NCBI RefSeq assembly: GCF_050948215.1
Contig: NW_027488698.1
Coordinates: 1-64,000, forward strand
Origin: Halictus rubicundus
Taxonomy: Eukaryota; Arthropoda; Insecta; Hymenoptera; Halictidae
Direction: 5' to 3'
DNA: 64,000 bases
In this document: in pieces, positions 41,301 through 52,445 of the stretch
How the letters are laid out: each line of letters begins with the position of its first letter
Numbering within the stretch: the stretch's first letter is position 1
Program-made: the position numbers and the translations under genes
The notes under the pieces: model-generated
Database searches by the model: none
Seen by the model: only the letters and a program-made list of their open reading frames with translations
What the model was told of the DNA's origin: nothing

Positions 41301-44300
41301 CCTCTATCTTATCCTATCCTCTATCCTATCTTATCCTCTATCCAAACCTACCCTCTATCCTATCCTTTCCTCTATCCTATCCTATCCTCTATCCTATCCT
41401 ATCCTCTTACTTATCCTATCCTCTATCCTATCCTATCCTCTATCCTATCCTATCCTCTATCCAATCCTATCCTCTATCCTATCCTATCCTCTATCCTATC
41501 CCATCATCAATCCTATCCTTTCGTCTATACTATCCTCTATCCTATCCTATCCTCTTACTTATCCTATCCTCTATCCTATCCTATCCTCTATCCTATCCGA
41601 TCCTCTATCCTATCCTATCCTCTATCCTAGGCAATCCCATATCCTATCCTCTATCCTATCCTATCCTCTATCGTATCCTTTTTTCTATAATATCGTATTT
41701 TCTATCGTATCCTATCCTCCATCCTATCCTTTCCTCTATCCTATCCTCTATCCTATCCTTTCCTCTATCCTATCCTCTATCCTATTCTATCCTCTACCCT
41801 ATAATACCATGTATCCTATCCTATTCTCTATCCTATCCTATCCTCTATCGTATGCTCTATCGTATCCTATCACCTATCCTATCCTATCCTCTATCGTATC
41901 CTTTTTTCTATAATATCGTATGTTCTATCGTATCCTATCATCTATCCAATCCTATCCTCTATCCTATCCTGTCCTCTATCCTATCTTATCACCTCTCCTA
42001 TCCTATCCTCTATCCTATGCTATCCCCTATCCTATCCTATCCTCTATCCTATTATATCCTCTATCCAATCTTATCCTCTGTCCTATCCGATCCTCTATCC
42101 TATCCTATCCTCTTACTTATCCTATCCTCTATCCTATCCTATCCTCTATCCTATACTATCCTCTATCCAATCCTATCCTCTATCCTATCCCATCCTCAAT
42201 CCTATCCTTTCCTCTATCCTATCCTCTTACTTATCCTATCCTCTACCCTATCCAATCCCCTATCCTATCCTCTACCCTATTCTATCCTCTACCCTATAAT
42301 ACCATGTATCCTATCCGATTCTCTATCCTATCCTATCCTCTATAGTATGCTCTATCCTATCCTATCAACTATCCTATCCTATCCTCTATCCTATCTTATC
42401 ACCTATCCTATCCTATACTCTATCGTATCCTATCCTCTATCCTATCCTGTCCTCTATCTTATCCTATCCTCTATCCAATCCTATCCTCTATCCTATCCTA
42501 TCATCTATCCTATCCCATCATCAATCCTATCCTTTCGTTTATACTATCCTCTAACCTATCCTATCCTCTTACTTATCCTATCCTCTATCCTATCCTATCC
42601 TCTATCCGATCCGATCCTCTATCCTATCCTATCCTCTATCCTAGGCAATCCCATATCCTATCCTCTATCCTATCCTATCCTCTATCGTATCCTTTTTTCT
42701 ATAATATCGTATGTTCTATCGTATCCTATCCTCTATCCTATACTTTCCTCTATCCTATCCTCTATCCTATCCTTTCCTCTATCCTATCCTCTATCCAATC
42801 CTATCCTCTATCCTATCTTATCACCTATCCTATCCTATTCTCTATCCTATCCTATCCTCTATCGTATGCTCTATCCTATCCTATCAACTATCCTATCCTA
42901 TCCTCTATCCTATCCTATCCTATCCTATCCTCTATCCTATCCTATACTCTATCCTATCCTATCCTCTATCGTATCCTATACTCTATCCTATCCTATCCTC
43001 TATCGTATCCTATCCTCCATCCTATCCTGTCCTCTATCTTATCCTATCCTCTATCCTATCTTATCCTCTATCTAATCCTATCCTCTATCCTATCCTTTCC
43101 TCTATCGTATCCTATCCTCTATCCTATCCTATCCTCTTACTTATCCTATCCTCTATCCTATCCTATCCTCTATCCTATCCTATCCTCTATCCAATCCTAT
43201 CCTCTATCATATCCTATCCTCTATCCTATCCCATCATCAATCCTATACTTTCGTCTATACTATCCTGTATCCTATCCTATCCTCTTACTTATCCTATCCT
43301 CTATCCTATCCTATCCTCTATCCTATCCGATCCTCTATCCTATCCTATCCTCTATCCTAGGCAATCCCATATCCTATCCTCTATCCTATCCTATCCTCTA
43401 TCGTATCCTTTCTTCTATAATATCGTATGTTCTATCGTATCCTATCCTCTATCCTATCCTTTCCTCTATCCTATCTTCTATCCTATCCTTTCCTCTATCC
43501 CATCCTCTATCCAATCCTATCCTTTATCCTATCCTACCCTCTATCCTATCTTATCACCTATCCTATCCTATCATCTATCCTATGCTATCCTCTATCGTAT
43601 TCTCTATCCTATCCTATCAACTATCCTATCCTATCCTCTATCATACATTATCCTCTATCCAATCCTATCCTCTATCCTATCCTATCCTCTATCCTATCCT
43701 ATCCTCTATCCTATCCTCTATCCTATCCGATCCTCTATCCAATCCTCTCCTCTATCCTATCCTATCCTCTATCCTATCCCATCATCAATCCTATCCTTTC
43801 GTCTATACTATCCTCTATCCTATCCTATCCTCTATCCTATCCTATCCTCTATCCTATCCTATTCTCCATCCTATCCTATCCTCTATCCTATCCTATCCTC
43901 TTACTTATCCTATCCTCTATCCTTTCCTATCCTCTATCCTATCCTATCCTCTATCCAATCCTATCCTCTATCATATCCTATCCTCTATCCTATCCCATCA
44001 TCAATCCTATACTTTCGTCTATACTATCCTGTATCCTATCCTATCGACTTACTTATCCTATCCTCTATCCTATCCTATCCTCTATCCTATCCGATCCTCT
44101 ATCCTATCCTATCCTCTATCCTAGACAATCCCATATCCTATCCTCTATCCTATCCTATCCTCTATCGTATCCTTTCTTCTATAATATCGTATGTTCTATC
44201 GTATCCTATCCTCTATCCTATCCTTTCCTCTATCCTATCCTCTATCCTATCCTTTCCTCTATCCCATCCTCTATCCAATCCTATCCTTTATCCTATCCTG

Positions 44301-45837
44301 CCCTCTATCCTATCTTATCACCTATCCTATCCTATCATCTATCCTATCCTATCCTCTATCGTATGCTCTATCCTATCCTATCAACTACCCTAACCTATCC
44401 TCTATCATATCCTATCCTCTATCCAATCCTATCCTCTATCCTATCCTATCCTCTATCCTATACTATCCTCTATCCAATCTTATCCTCTATCCTATCCGAT
44501 CCTCTATCCAATCCTCTCCTCTATCCTATCCTATCCTCTATCCTATCCCATCATCAATCCTATCCTTTCGTCTATACTATCCTCTATCCTATCCTATCGT
44601 CTTACTTATCCTATCCTCTATCCTATCCTATCCTCTATCCTATCCGAACCTCTATCCTATCCTATCCTCTATCCTATCCTATCCTCTATCCTATCCTATC
44701 CTCTCTCCTATCCTGTCCTCTATCTTATCCTATCCTCTATCCTATCTTATCCTCTATCCAATCCTATCCTCTATCCTATCCTTTCCTCTATCCTATCCTA
44801 TCCTCTATCCTATTCTATCCTCTTACTTATCCTATCCTCTATCCTATCCTATCCTCTATCCTATCCTCTATCCTATCCTATCCTCTATCCAATCCTATCC
44901 TCTATCCTATCCTATCCTCTATCCTATCCCATCATCAATCCTATCCTTTCGTCTATACTATCCTCTATCCTATCCTATCCTCTTACTTATCCTATCCTCT
45001 GTCCTATGCAATCCCCTATCCTATCCTCTATCCTATTCTATCCTCTACCCTATAATACCATGTATCCTATCCTATTCTCTATCCTATCCTATCCTCTATC
45101 GTATGCTCTATCCTATCCTATCAACTATCCTATCCTATCCTCTATCCTATCCTATCAACTATCCTAACCTATCCTCTATCCTATCCTATCCTATCCTATC
45201 CTCTATCCTATCCTATACTCTATCCTATCCTATCCTCTATCCAATCTTATCCTCTGTCCTATCCTATCCTCTATCCTATCCTATCCTCTATGCTATCCTA
45301 TCCTCTATCCTATCCTATGCTCTTACTAATCCTATCCTCCATTATATCCTATCCTCTATCCTATCCTATCCTCTATCCTATCTTATCAACTATCCTATAA
45401 TATCCTCTATCATATCCTATCCTCTATCCAATCCTATCCTCTATCCTATCCTATCCTCTTACTTATCCTATCCTCTATCCTATCCTATCCTCTATCCTAT
45501 CCGAGCCTCTATCCTATCCTATCCTCTATCCTATCCTATCCTCTATCCTATCCTATCCTCTCTCCTATCCGATCCCCTATCCTATCCTATCCTCTATCCT
45601 ATCCTATCCTCTTTCCTATCCTATCCTCTATCCTATCCTATCCTCTTTCCTATCCTATCCTCTATCCAATCTTATCCTCTGTCCTATCCTATCCTCTATC
45701 CTATCCTATCCACTATCCTATCCTATCCTCTATCCTATCCTATCCTATCCTATCCTCTATCCTATCCTATACTCTACCCTATCCTATCCTCTATCGTATC
45801 CTATACTCTATCCTATCCCATCCTCTATCGTATCCTA

Positions 45838-45935
45838 TTTTTTTTTTTTTTTTTTTTTTTCGAGGAGGTAATCTCGTTACGGATACCCGAACCCCCCCGG
45901 GGGGGGGGTGGTCCGGGTTATGTGGGACTCCTCGG
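45838..45935 (-). other. Poly(A) tail and terminal stem-loop of LINE copy 1
   Basis: On the element strand the last ~75 bases before the tail fold on themselves. CGAGGAG (45861-45867 on +) pairs with CTCCTCG (45928-45934), and inside lies a run of seven or more C beside seven or more G. The second copy keeps the same structure with one more base pair, suggesting a recognition structure for the reverse transcriptase. Confidence 0.7.
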
Positions 45936-46087
45936 CTGGTTGGTGCAACGCCGAGTATACCCACTATCTCCTCCCCGTCCGTCCCTAGACTCCTGGGAGC
46001 ACCCGTGCTCTGCGCGCGCATGTCAATCCGGTGTGCCCCCGCCTTAGCATACCACCCAGGGGGGGGGGACGCGGCCCCCTCCCGTAC
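45936..46087 (-). other. LINE copy 1 3' untranslated region
   Basis: From the likely natural end of ORF2 (46088) to the terminal stem-loop. It is GC-rich with a G run that differs in length between the copies (about 9 G here, 7 in copy 2, near 63250). No coding capacity is supported. Confidence 0.6.
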
Positions 46088-46450
46088 CTACTCTATCCGA
46101 AGGCACCACGCAACGGACGACGTGGCGCCTTCCCCCCCTGTTAGGCCGCCCGATGAGCATCCGAGCCCCCGCCCGAGATGCCCGGCGGCATCCGGGGACG
46201 CCGTTGGTGACCGAGTGTAAGGGGATATCCGATCCCCCGCCTCGAGATCATCAAGGGCGTCCCCGCTCGCGTCAGAGGCGTCGCAACGGGGGTACGACCC
46301 CGGGGCGTACCCTGCGCCGCCTCCCCCCCTTCGGCCGGGATCGTGATTACGCTCCCGATCCCGTTCCGCAGCCTCCTTCCGCAGCATAACCCGCTCGCAG
46401 AAGGAAGCGAACCCCCTCCACGCCTCCTCGCCACCGGCTGCCGCAGCGAC
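46088..46450 (-). pseudogene. Displaced C-terminal tail of LINE ORF2, copy 1
   Basis: Beyond the 68-bp deletion the original ORF2 frame resumes here, starting around FCERVMLRKEAAERDRERN and ending at 46088. Frame arithmetic (68 is 2 modulo 3) and the matching segment in copy 2 support this. The tail has no known domain. It is now out of frame with the reverse transcriptase segment. Confidence 0.65.
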
Positions 46451-48317
46451 GACACTCCTCCAGAGTGTGTTGCGCCGTGTCCCGCGGCTCGCCGCAGTGG
46501 TGACACGCCTCCTCGGTCTCCCTCCCGATGCGACACAGGTAGTCGCCGAAGCACCCGTGCCCGCTCATCACCTGCGTCACACGGTAGGAGACCCTATGCC
46601 CCATCCATCCCCTGTTCCATTGATCGAACACCGGGAGGATGGCCCGAACGGCCCGCCTCTCGCCCTCCCTCGTCCCGGGAAGGCTATCGCGCCACTCCCG
46701 GGCTGCGTGCCGCCGAGCATGTCGCATGAGCTCATCCACCATGAGCCGCGCCTGATCCGGGGCCACCCCCCGGAGCCGGAGTTCCCTGGAGTGCGTATGC
46801 ACATCCGCCAACACGCGGGCATCCAGCTCGAGGGGGATCAGCCCCGACATCACCATCGCCGTCGCGTATGAAATGGTGCGGTACCCCCGCACGATGCCTA
46901 TGGCCAGCCTGCGCTCGATGCGACGCAGCAGCGACCGTGTGCCGCCACTGCGCCCCCTAGCCAAGACATCGCGCGCCCATACAGGGGCTCCGTACAGGAC
47001 CAAAACTCGCACCACCACCGCGAACAGACGACGCACCCGTCCACAGGGTCCCCCGAGATTCGGGAGAAGGCGCCCGAGCGCAGCGGTCGCCCTCTCCGCC
47101 CGGGGCGCCAGCGACTCAAGGTGGCGGTCAAAACGCCACCGGCCGTCAAGCTCGAGTCCCAGGTACCGCATCTGGGACCCGACCTTGACCATCCCCTCCC
47201 CCACGCAGATCCAGCACTGGGGAGGCGCCGCCAACCGGGCCGAGCGGAGAAACCACATGGCCCTGGTTTTCTCGACGGACACCTCTAGGCCCAGCGACCG
47301 GATCGCGCGCACCGCGCGCCACGCGCCGCGCTCCGCCAGGCAGATGGCCTCCTTCGCATACCTCCCGGTGGCCAATACCAGCGTGTCGTCGGCGTAACAC
47401 GTCAGGCTGACCCCGGGAGGCATCTCCTCCCGCAGGACGCGATCGTACGCAAGATTCCACAGCAACGGGCCCAACACCGAGCCCTGCGGAACCCCGCGCA
47501 CGACGCCCCTGCGCACCATCCCGTACCGGCCGGGATACTCTATACACCTGTCGGAGAGATAGCTCCCGATCACCCTTCTGAGATACAGAGGCACCCGGTG
47601 GAAGACCAGGGCCTCCATTATCCGATCCCAGGGGACGGTGTTGAACGCGTTAGCGATATCCAAGGATATCGCCAACGCAACACCGCCCCCCCTCGTACAG
47701 GCCTCCGAGAGAGCCCTCACCCGCCGAATAGCGTCGACGGTGGAGAGACCCTCCCGGAAGCCGAATTGAACCCCGCTCAGATCGGGGACCCCTCCCGCCG
47801 ACAGGTGCCGGACGAGGCGTCCAACGAGTACGCGCTCGAACAACTTCCCCGCCTCGTCCAGCAGACAAATTGGCCGGTACCCTGAGGGCGAGTCCCGGGA
47901 CTTGCCCCCCTTCGGAAGGAGGACCAACCTGCCCGACTTCCACCCCGTGGGGAAAACCCCCTCCCTCAGACAGCCGTTATACAGCTGCCGGAGTTCGGTG
48001 GCGAGTCCCCCCTCCAGGGCCAAGACCAACGCGCGGCCCGGCACCCCGTCCGGGCCCGGGGCCTTGCGGCCCACCCGCCGCGCCCTGGCCATCGCCTCAC
48101 CCAGCTCGCCGGCCGACACCTCCCACTCTGCGGACCAGGAGAGAGGCTCCCGTTCCCAATGGGAGCGGCGCAGTTGTCCCCCCTCTCGCGGGAAGAGGGA
48201 CGCCACCACTCCCTCGAGCAGGTGGGGGTCCATCGACTCCGTCACCGGAGGCGCCCACGCGCGCAGCTTGTTCATGACAAGCTTGTACGGGCGCCCCCAT
48301 GGATCGGAGTCCACCAT
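46347..48317 (-). pseudogene. LINE ORF2, reverse transcriptase half (broken)
   Basis: 656-codon open segment of ORF2. It encodes the reverse transcriptase that copies element RNA at the nicked target. Visible motifs: SLDIANAFNTV (motif A) near residue 217, GVPQGSVLGPLL near 275 and YADD in CYADDTLVLATG near 307. A C-terminal CCHC motif (HHCGEPRDTAQHTLEEC) lies about 603-620. The frame is cut off from the endonuclease half by TAG at 48330-48332 and TAA at 48450-48452. At 46451-46454 a 68-bp deletion between two GACA repeats (judged against copy 2) shifts the frame, so the last ~35 residues are not native. The natural tail continues in another frame to 46088. The protein starts mid-ORF2; its Met at 48317 is internal. 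Confidence 0.92.
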
Positions 48318-48435
48318 GCCGACGAGCTCCTACCACGCGTCGGCCTTGGCCCGCGCGATAGCCCTGCGGAGAACCCCGAGCGCGGCTCGGTACTCCCCGC
48401 CGAGCCTCGCCGTCGCCTCCTCGTCGTCGCGCCTC

Positions 48436-49524
48436 CTACGCGCTCGGCCTTACCGACGCCGCGCGGCATTGCAGGCACGCCGGAGCTCCGCAATGCCGGC
48501 GGACCACCAGTACGCCGCCCTCCTGGGGGCGAACCGGCTGCGGGGCATGGCGGTGTCGCACACCGCCGTCATTACCTCCCGCAGCCGCCTCGCCCCTTGC
48601 GCAGGCGCCAGCTCGGACAGGGCCGGCCCCGTCCATGTCGCCGCGGCTACCGCGGCCCCGAACGCGTCCGCGTCCAGCCGCTTCAAGGCCCATCACGGCC
48701 GTCGGTCCCCCCCGGCCCGGCCGGGAATCCCGCGCGTGGAGGGTGGGCCACACGTCCATGACGATGGGCGTATGGTCTGACGCAATCTCTATCTCCTCGG
48801 CCACCCTCCATCCCGACACCCGGCGCACGGCCGAGGGAGTCCCCCATGTCAGGTCGACAATCGAGACCCCCTGCGGACGCACGCACGTCGGCGTGGATCC
48901 CCGGTTAATCAACCGGAGATCCAGGCCGGCCGCCCAGGTTAACACCTCGCTACCCCTAGTGGTCGTCCTGGGACTCCCCCACGATACCGCGTGGGCATTG
49001 AAGTCTCCCAAAACGAGAACCGGGCGGGCGCTGCACCGCGCGATGCAGCTGTTCAGCCCACCCAGGAACCCCCGAAATTGATCGAGGCCACAGCTCGGCG
49101 AGATGTAGATCCCGACAACTGCGATGTCCCCCCATTGCACCGCCACGAATCCCTCGCCCCGCTCCAGAAGGGAGACCGACGGGGACCCGGGGCGGCTTCC
49201 CGCCACTATTACTACGGAGCCGATCTCGTCCCCCACCCAGAAGGGGTGTTCGGGGATTGCGTACGGGTCCGCCGCAACTGCCAGCCCAGCCCCCCACTCG
49301 CGCACGGCTTGGACAAACAGGTCCTGTGCCGCGCGCGAGTGGTTGAGGTTCGCCTGCAGAACCGGAGTAGGATTAAAAGTACCTACTCTAGCATGGGCTC
49401 TGCAGAGTCCCCTCCCTGGGAGGGCCGGGCCCCCGGCGCCGTCTGCGGCCGCTGCGCGGATGCAGCCCCAGACGCGCCCTTCTCTTTCGTCGCCGCGCGG
49501 CCCCTCTTGGGAGCCGGGGCACAC
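48436..49524 (-). pseudogene. LINE ORF2, endonuclease half (broken)
   Basis: N-terminal part of ORF2 with the apurinic/apyrimidinic-type endonuclease that nicks the target. Motifs: QANLN near residue 56, GDFNAH near 173 and SDHTP near 248. Near residue 84 the sequence reads ADPY where R1-type enzymes usually have EPY, so a likely metal-binding Glu is Asp. After about residue 270 this frame is no longer native: an indel near 48690-48713, around a run of seven C, moves the true frame to one that reads MKRLDADAFG from 48686 and then hits TAA at 48450-48452. The frame overlaps the end of ORF1 by 142 bp. The true start is uncertain; the Met at 49524 is the most upstream candidate. Confidence 0.88.
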
Positions 49525-51578
49525 GCTTTGGCCCCGAATCTATGGCCCGATGGTCTCCCCAGGTCCGCGCAGAGCGGACACCTGGGGGCGGCCTTGCAGG
49601 CCGAAGCCCGGTGCTCCGCCGCCCCGCAGCGGTAGCACATCGCGCCTCTGTCGACCGCGCTCTTGCATGTCGCCCGCGTGTGCCCCGTCTCCAAGCAACG
49701 GAAGCATTGGAGGGGCCGCTCCCTCAGCGCCTCGACGCGGGCCGAGGACCAGCCGACCAGCAGCCGGCCTCCCGCCACCACTTTCTTGACGGCCGCGAGG
49801 GGGCCCTGGGCCCAACAGGAGCCCAGCGCCTGCTCCGAGGCGGGTCTACGGATCTCGCCGACCCGGAACTCCGCCGCGGAACACCCCCCCGCCGCCGCCA
49901 GCGCCGCCGCTACGTCCCCGGGCGACACCGAGTCGTCCAGGCCCGCCACGCGCACCTCGCCGCGCTTGACCGCCTGGGAGACCTTAACCCCGGTCCCCCC
50001 AAGCGCCTCGGCGATCCTCCCGGAGAGGGCCCGTGCCTTCTCCTGGCACCCCGTGCCCCTGACCTCCAGGAGGATCCCGCCGGTTTTCGACCGCCTGGGA
50101 AGCACCCCCGACTCGATCCCGATAGCCTTGAGGTCCACCCTCTCTTTTGCCCTGGCCATCACCTCCGAATAAGTGAGCTTGCAGCTCTCGGGGATGGTGA
50201 TGGCCACTGCTCCGGTTCTGGGGGTGCATCCCAGGCCACCGTCCCTCCCGGCGGCGGGCTTCGCCGCGCTCGCGCCGCCCTGCACTCGTGCGCCGCCCGC
50301 CGCCCTCGGCTCCCTCGCAGCCTGCAGCCGTGAAGCGGCGGCAGCTGCCTCGGCCGCGACTGCTCTCGCCGCAGCCTCCTGCGCGGCCATCTTCTTCTTG
50401 GCCCTCTTCGCCGCCTTGCTCGTCACCTCCATCCACGAGGCCGGGACGACCGGTGGCGGAATGACAACGGGGGGCACCACCCTCACGTTGGACACGACCA
50501 CCGGTCCAGTCCCCTTGGTGACAGACGTCGCCGGCAGAGAAGCCACCGGCGTCGCCTCGCGCGCCGATTTACCCTCCGCCCGGAGGGCCGGGGCCAACCC
50601 GGCCAGAATCGTCCGGAACCGCTCCTCCATCCGGGCCTCTAGCTCCCGGTTCCTGGCCGTTATCAGCGCGCCGACCCGGAGAAGCAGGGCTTCGGAGTCC
50701 AAAACTCCCACTCCCTCCCCCGACGACCCCATCGCCTCCGCCCCCCGCGTACGGACCCCCGCTGTCGAGGAGGCGGGGGGCGCTTCCCCTATTGGCGCAT
50801 GTCCCGCCCGGCGACCGCTGTCGGTGTTCGCCCGCCGCCCGGCCTCCATTGACCGGAGCCTCGACCGGAGGTCACCCGCCTCCTTCGCGAGGGCCGCGTT
50901 CTGCTCGCGGAGACGGGCCACCTCCTGGCTCCCCTGCCACGCCATCCCGGTAAAGCACCGCTGCATCAAGGTGGTGCAGTGGGCCCTGGCGACTGCAGAA
51001 CAATCCCGCAAGTCTTTAGCCAGGTCCCCCTTGAGGCCCTTTGAGACGGTGGAGACTCTCTCCACCCTCAACATCGCCTCCTCCACCTCCCCTACTAGCT
51101 GCGCTGTCGGCATCCTCCCACCCAGCTCGATGAGGTCACCGACCCTCCTCTTCTGACTCCTCTCGGCGCGGCCGCCGAGGGCCAGATCCATGATGGGCGT
51201 CCCCGACGAGCCCTCCCCGGGGTCCGTCCGCGACACCGACCCGCCGCGGGTGTGCTGCCCCCCCTCTAACCGGGCACGCTTGGGGTCAGAGACCCCAGAT
51301 GTCGCGCCCCGCTTCTCCGCGCCCCCGCGCGTCACGATCGAGCCGACGGAGCTCGAGATGGAGATGATTGTTTCATCCCCATCCGAGTCCTCGTCCGCGA
51401 TGACCACGACCGCGTCCTCCCCGGCAGTAATCGTTGCCATCCCCTCCCCGTCAGTGACCGCTGCCGTCTCTTCCCCCGCCGCAGCTGCTGCCGTATCGGC
51501 AGCCTCCCCCACAACATCGAGATTTTTTTCGTTATTTGTTTCCATTTCTGGTCCCACGAGATTGGCAGGAAAAAACAC
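49383..51578 (-). CDS. LINE ORF1, Gag-like nucleic-acid-binding protein
   Basis: A 731-codon intact frame, the first ORF of the LINE. Family members bind element RNA and help form the ribonucleoprotein. The N-terminus is acidic and Ala-rich; a heptad-like Leu/Arg/Glu stretch (EVARLREQNAALAKEAGDL) may be a short coiled coil. A basic Ala/Lys region precedes the C-terminal third. Three zinc knuckles lie about residues 625-690: CFRC-X4-H-X4-C, CYRC-X4-H-X4-C and CPLC-X8-H-X6-C, as in R1-clade ORF1. The start could be Met1 or the Met twelve codons later (METNNEKN). ORF1 overlaps ORF2 in another frame. It is unbroken although ORF2 is damaged. Confidence 0.9.
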   Translation of the reverse strand: MFFPANLVGPEMETNNEKNLDVVGEAADTAAAAAGEETAAVTDGEGMATITAGEDAVVVIADEDSDGDETIISISSSVGSIVTRGGAEKRGATSGVSDPKRARLEGGQHTRGGSVSRTDPGEGSSGTPIMDLALGGRAERSQKRRVGDLIELGGRMPTAQLVGEVEEAMLRVERVSTVSKGLKGDLAKDLRDCSAVARAHCTTLMQRCFTGMAWQGSQEVARLREQNAALAKEAGDLRSRLRSMEAGRRANTDSGRRAGHAPIGEAPPASSTAGVRTRGAEAMGSSGEGVGVLDSEALLLRVGALITARNRELEARMEERFRTILAGLAPALRAEGKSAREATPVASLPATSVTKGTGPVVVSNVRVVPPVVIPPPVVPASWMEVTSKAAKRAKKKMAAQEAAARAVAAEAAAAASRLQAAREPRAAGGARVQGGASAAKPAAGRDGGLGCTPRTGAVAITIPESCKLTYSEVMARAKERVDLKAIGIESGVLPRRSKTGGILLEVRGTGCQEKARALSGRIAEALGGTGVKVSQAVKRGEVRVAGLDDSVSPGDVAAALAAAGGCSAAEFRVGEIRRPASEQALGSCWAQGPLAAVKKVVAGGRLLVGWSSARVEALRERPLQCFRCLETGHTRATCKSAVDRGAMCYRCGAAEHRASACKAAPRCPLCADLGRPSGHRFGAKACAPAPKRGRAATKEKGASGAASAQRPQTAPGARPSQGGDSAEPMLE

Positions 51579-52138
51579 GTCCGCCCGGGCAGAGCCTCCT
51601 TGCCCGGCTAAGGCTAATTTCCGCTGGAGTTCGCCAGGTATCCAGACGTTGGTGCGCTAGTGGCTGATGTACCCCACCAGCCACGCCCTGTAACAAGGGC
51701 GTACCCTCTCACCGCGCACCAAGCTTAGGGTTGGGGATTTTTTATAGAGGTTATCATCCTCGCGACCCGGCCGGTTAAGGCAAGACCACCGTTCCGGTAA
51801 AACATGACCACCGGTTTACGGCAAGGGCCCTGCGGCGACCTCCCCGGTCGTTATCGCAGGACCCATTCCGCGGCTTTTCATCCCTCCGTGTGAGCCTTAC
51901 CGGCAAGGGAGGCCCTGCCAGGATCCGAAGATCCCGCCGGCATCGCCTCACACATCATTAGGACTACTTCCCGCGGAATACCCCTCGCTCCGTTAGCAAC
52001 ACACAACTATGTGTGTTCCCAGGGACCACCAAGAGGAGGTGGAGCGTAGAGGATTTTAGGGATATGACCGCCACCACTGTGGCATACCTAGTAGTGGATC
52101 CGAGTCACCACTACTAAGCCCATATCCCCTCGGTCCCC
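51579..52138 (-). other. LINE 5' untranslated region
   Basis: About 560 bp between ORF1 and the satellite. LINEs of this clade usually carry an internal promoter here, but no specific element was identified. The element strand begins near GGGGACCGAGGGGATATGGG. No ORF is supported. Confidence 0.7.
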
Positions 52139-52445
52139 TCATCAATCCTATCCTTTCGACTACCCTATCCTCTATCCTATACTATCCTCTTACTTATCCT
52201 ATCCTCTATCCTATCCTATCCTCTATCCTCTCCGATCCTCTATCCTATCTTATCCTCTGTCCTATCCTATCCTATATCCTATCCTATCCTCTATGCTATC
52301 CTATCCTCTGTCCTATCCTATGCTCTTACTAATCCTATCCTCTACTATATCCTATCCTCTATGCTATCCTATCCTCTATCATATCCTATCCTCTATCCTA
52401 TCCTATCCTCTATCCTATCCTATCCTCTATCCTATCCTATCCTCT
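52139..52445 (-). repeat. Satellite island between LINE and gypsy element
   Basis: Variant-rich TATCC satellite in the same orientation as 27922-45837, including the CTCTTACTTATCC and ATGCTCTTACTAATCC variants. It shows that the two elements are separate insertions. Confidence 0.95.

Larger units (their letters stand above)
27922..45837 (-). repeat. 12-bp satellite array, TATCC on + strand
   Basis: Same satellite family as 1-20885 but inverted: the + strand reads TATCCTATCCTC. Variants include CTATAATATCGTATCCTG, CTTTCGTCTATACTATCC, CTCTTACTTATCC, CTAGGCAATCCCATATCC and TTTTTTCTATAATATCGTATG. From about 36170 the mixture changes to richer variants, and the last marker recurs near 36540, 37180, 38640, 39145, 39640, 42690, 43410 and 44170. 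Open frames of hundreds of codons (YPILSSILSYPL) follow from a unit of 12 bases without stops and are not genes. Confidence 0.97.
45838..52138 (-). mobile_element. R1-clade non-LTR retrotransposon (LINE), near full length
   Basis: About 6.3 kb in satellite DNA, transcribed toward lower coordinates and ending in a 23-base poly(A) tail (poly-T on +, 45838-45860). In order it has a 5' leader, ORF1 with three zinc knuckles, ORF2 with apurinic-like endonuclease, reverse transcriptase and a C-terminal CCHC motif, and a structured 3' end. This layout is that of the R1 clade (R1, TRAS, SART and relatives). It is not in 28S rDNA, so not canonical R1. ORF2 is disabled by a frameshift, two stops and a 68-bp deletion. 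No clear target duplication was found. The 5' boundary near 52138 is where satellite resumes. Confidence 0.93.

Noticed and set aside
29841..45790. Plus-strand ORFs of 60-680 codons in the right array
   Set aside because: Same cause as in the left array. Several run into the LINE poly-T or its 3' end, confirming that they are incidental.
45838..45860. Poly-T as a transcription terminator
   Set aside because: It is the complement of the LINE poly(A) tail, also found at copy 2.
47870..50333. Plus-strand ORFs opposite LINE ORF1 and ORF2
   Set aside because: High GC keeps the antisense frames open; the minus-strand frames carry the recognisable motifs.
45838..52138. Canonical R1 element of 28S rDNA
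   Set aside because: Domain order fits the R1 clade, but the flanks are satellite and no rRNA sequence is present.
45800..52170. Target-site duplication of LINE copy 1
   Set aside because: Sequences next to the tail and the 5' end do not match clearly, and the repeat background makes short matches meaningless.
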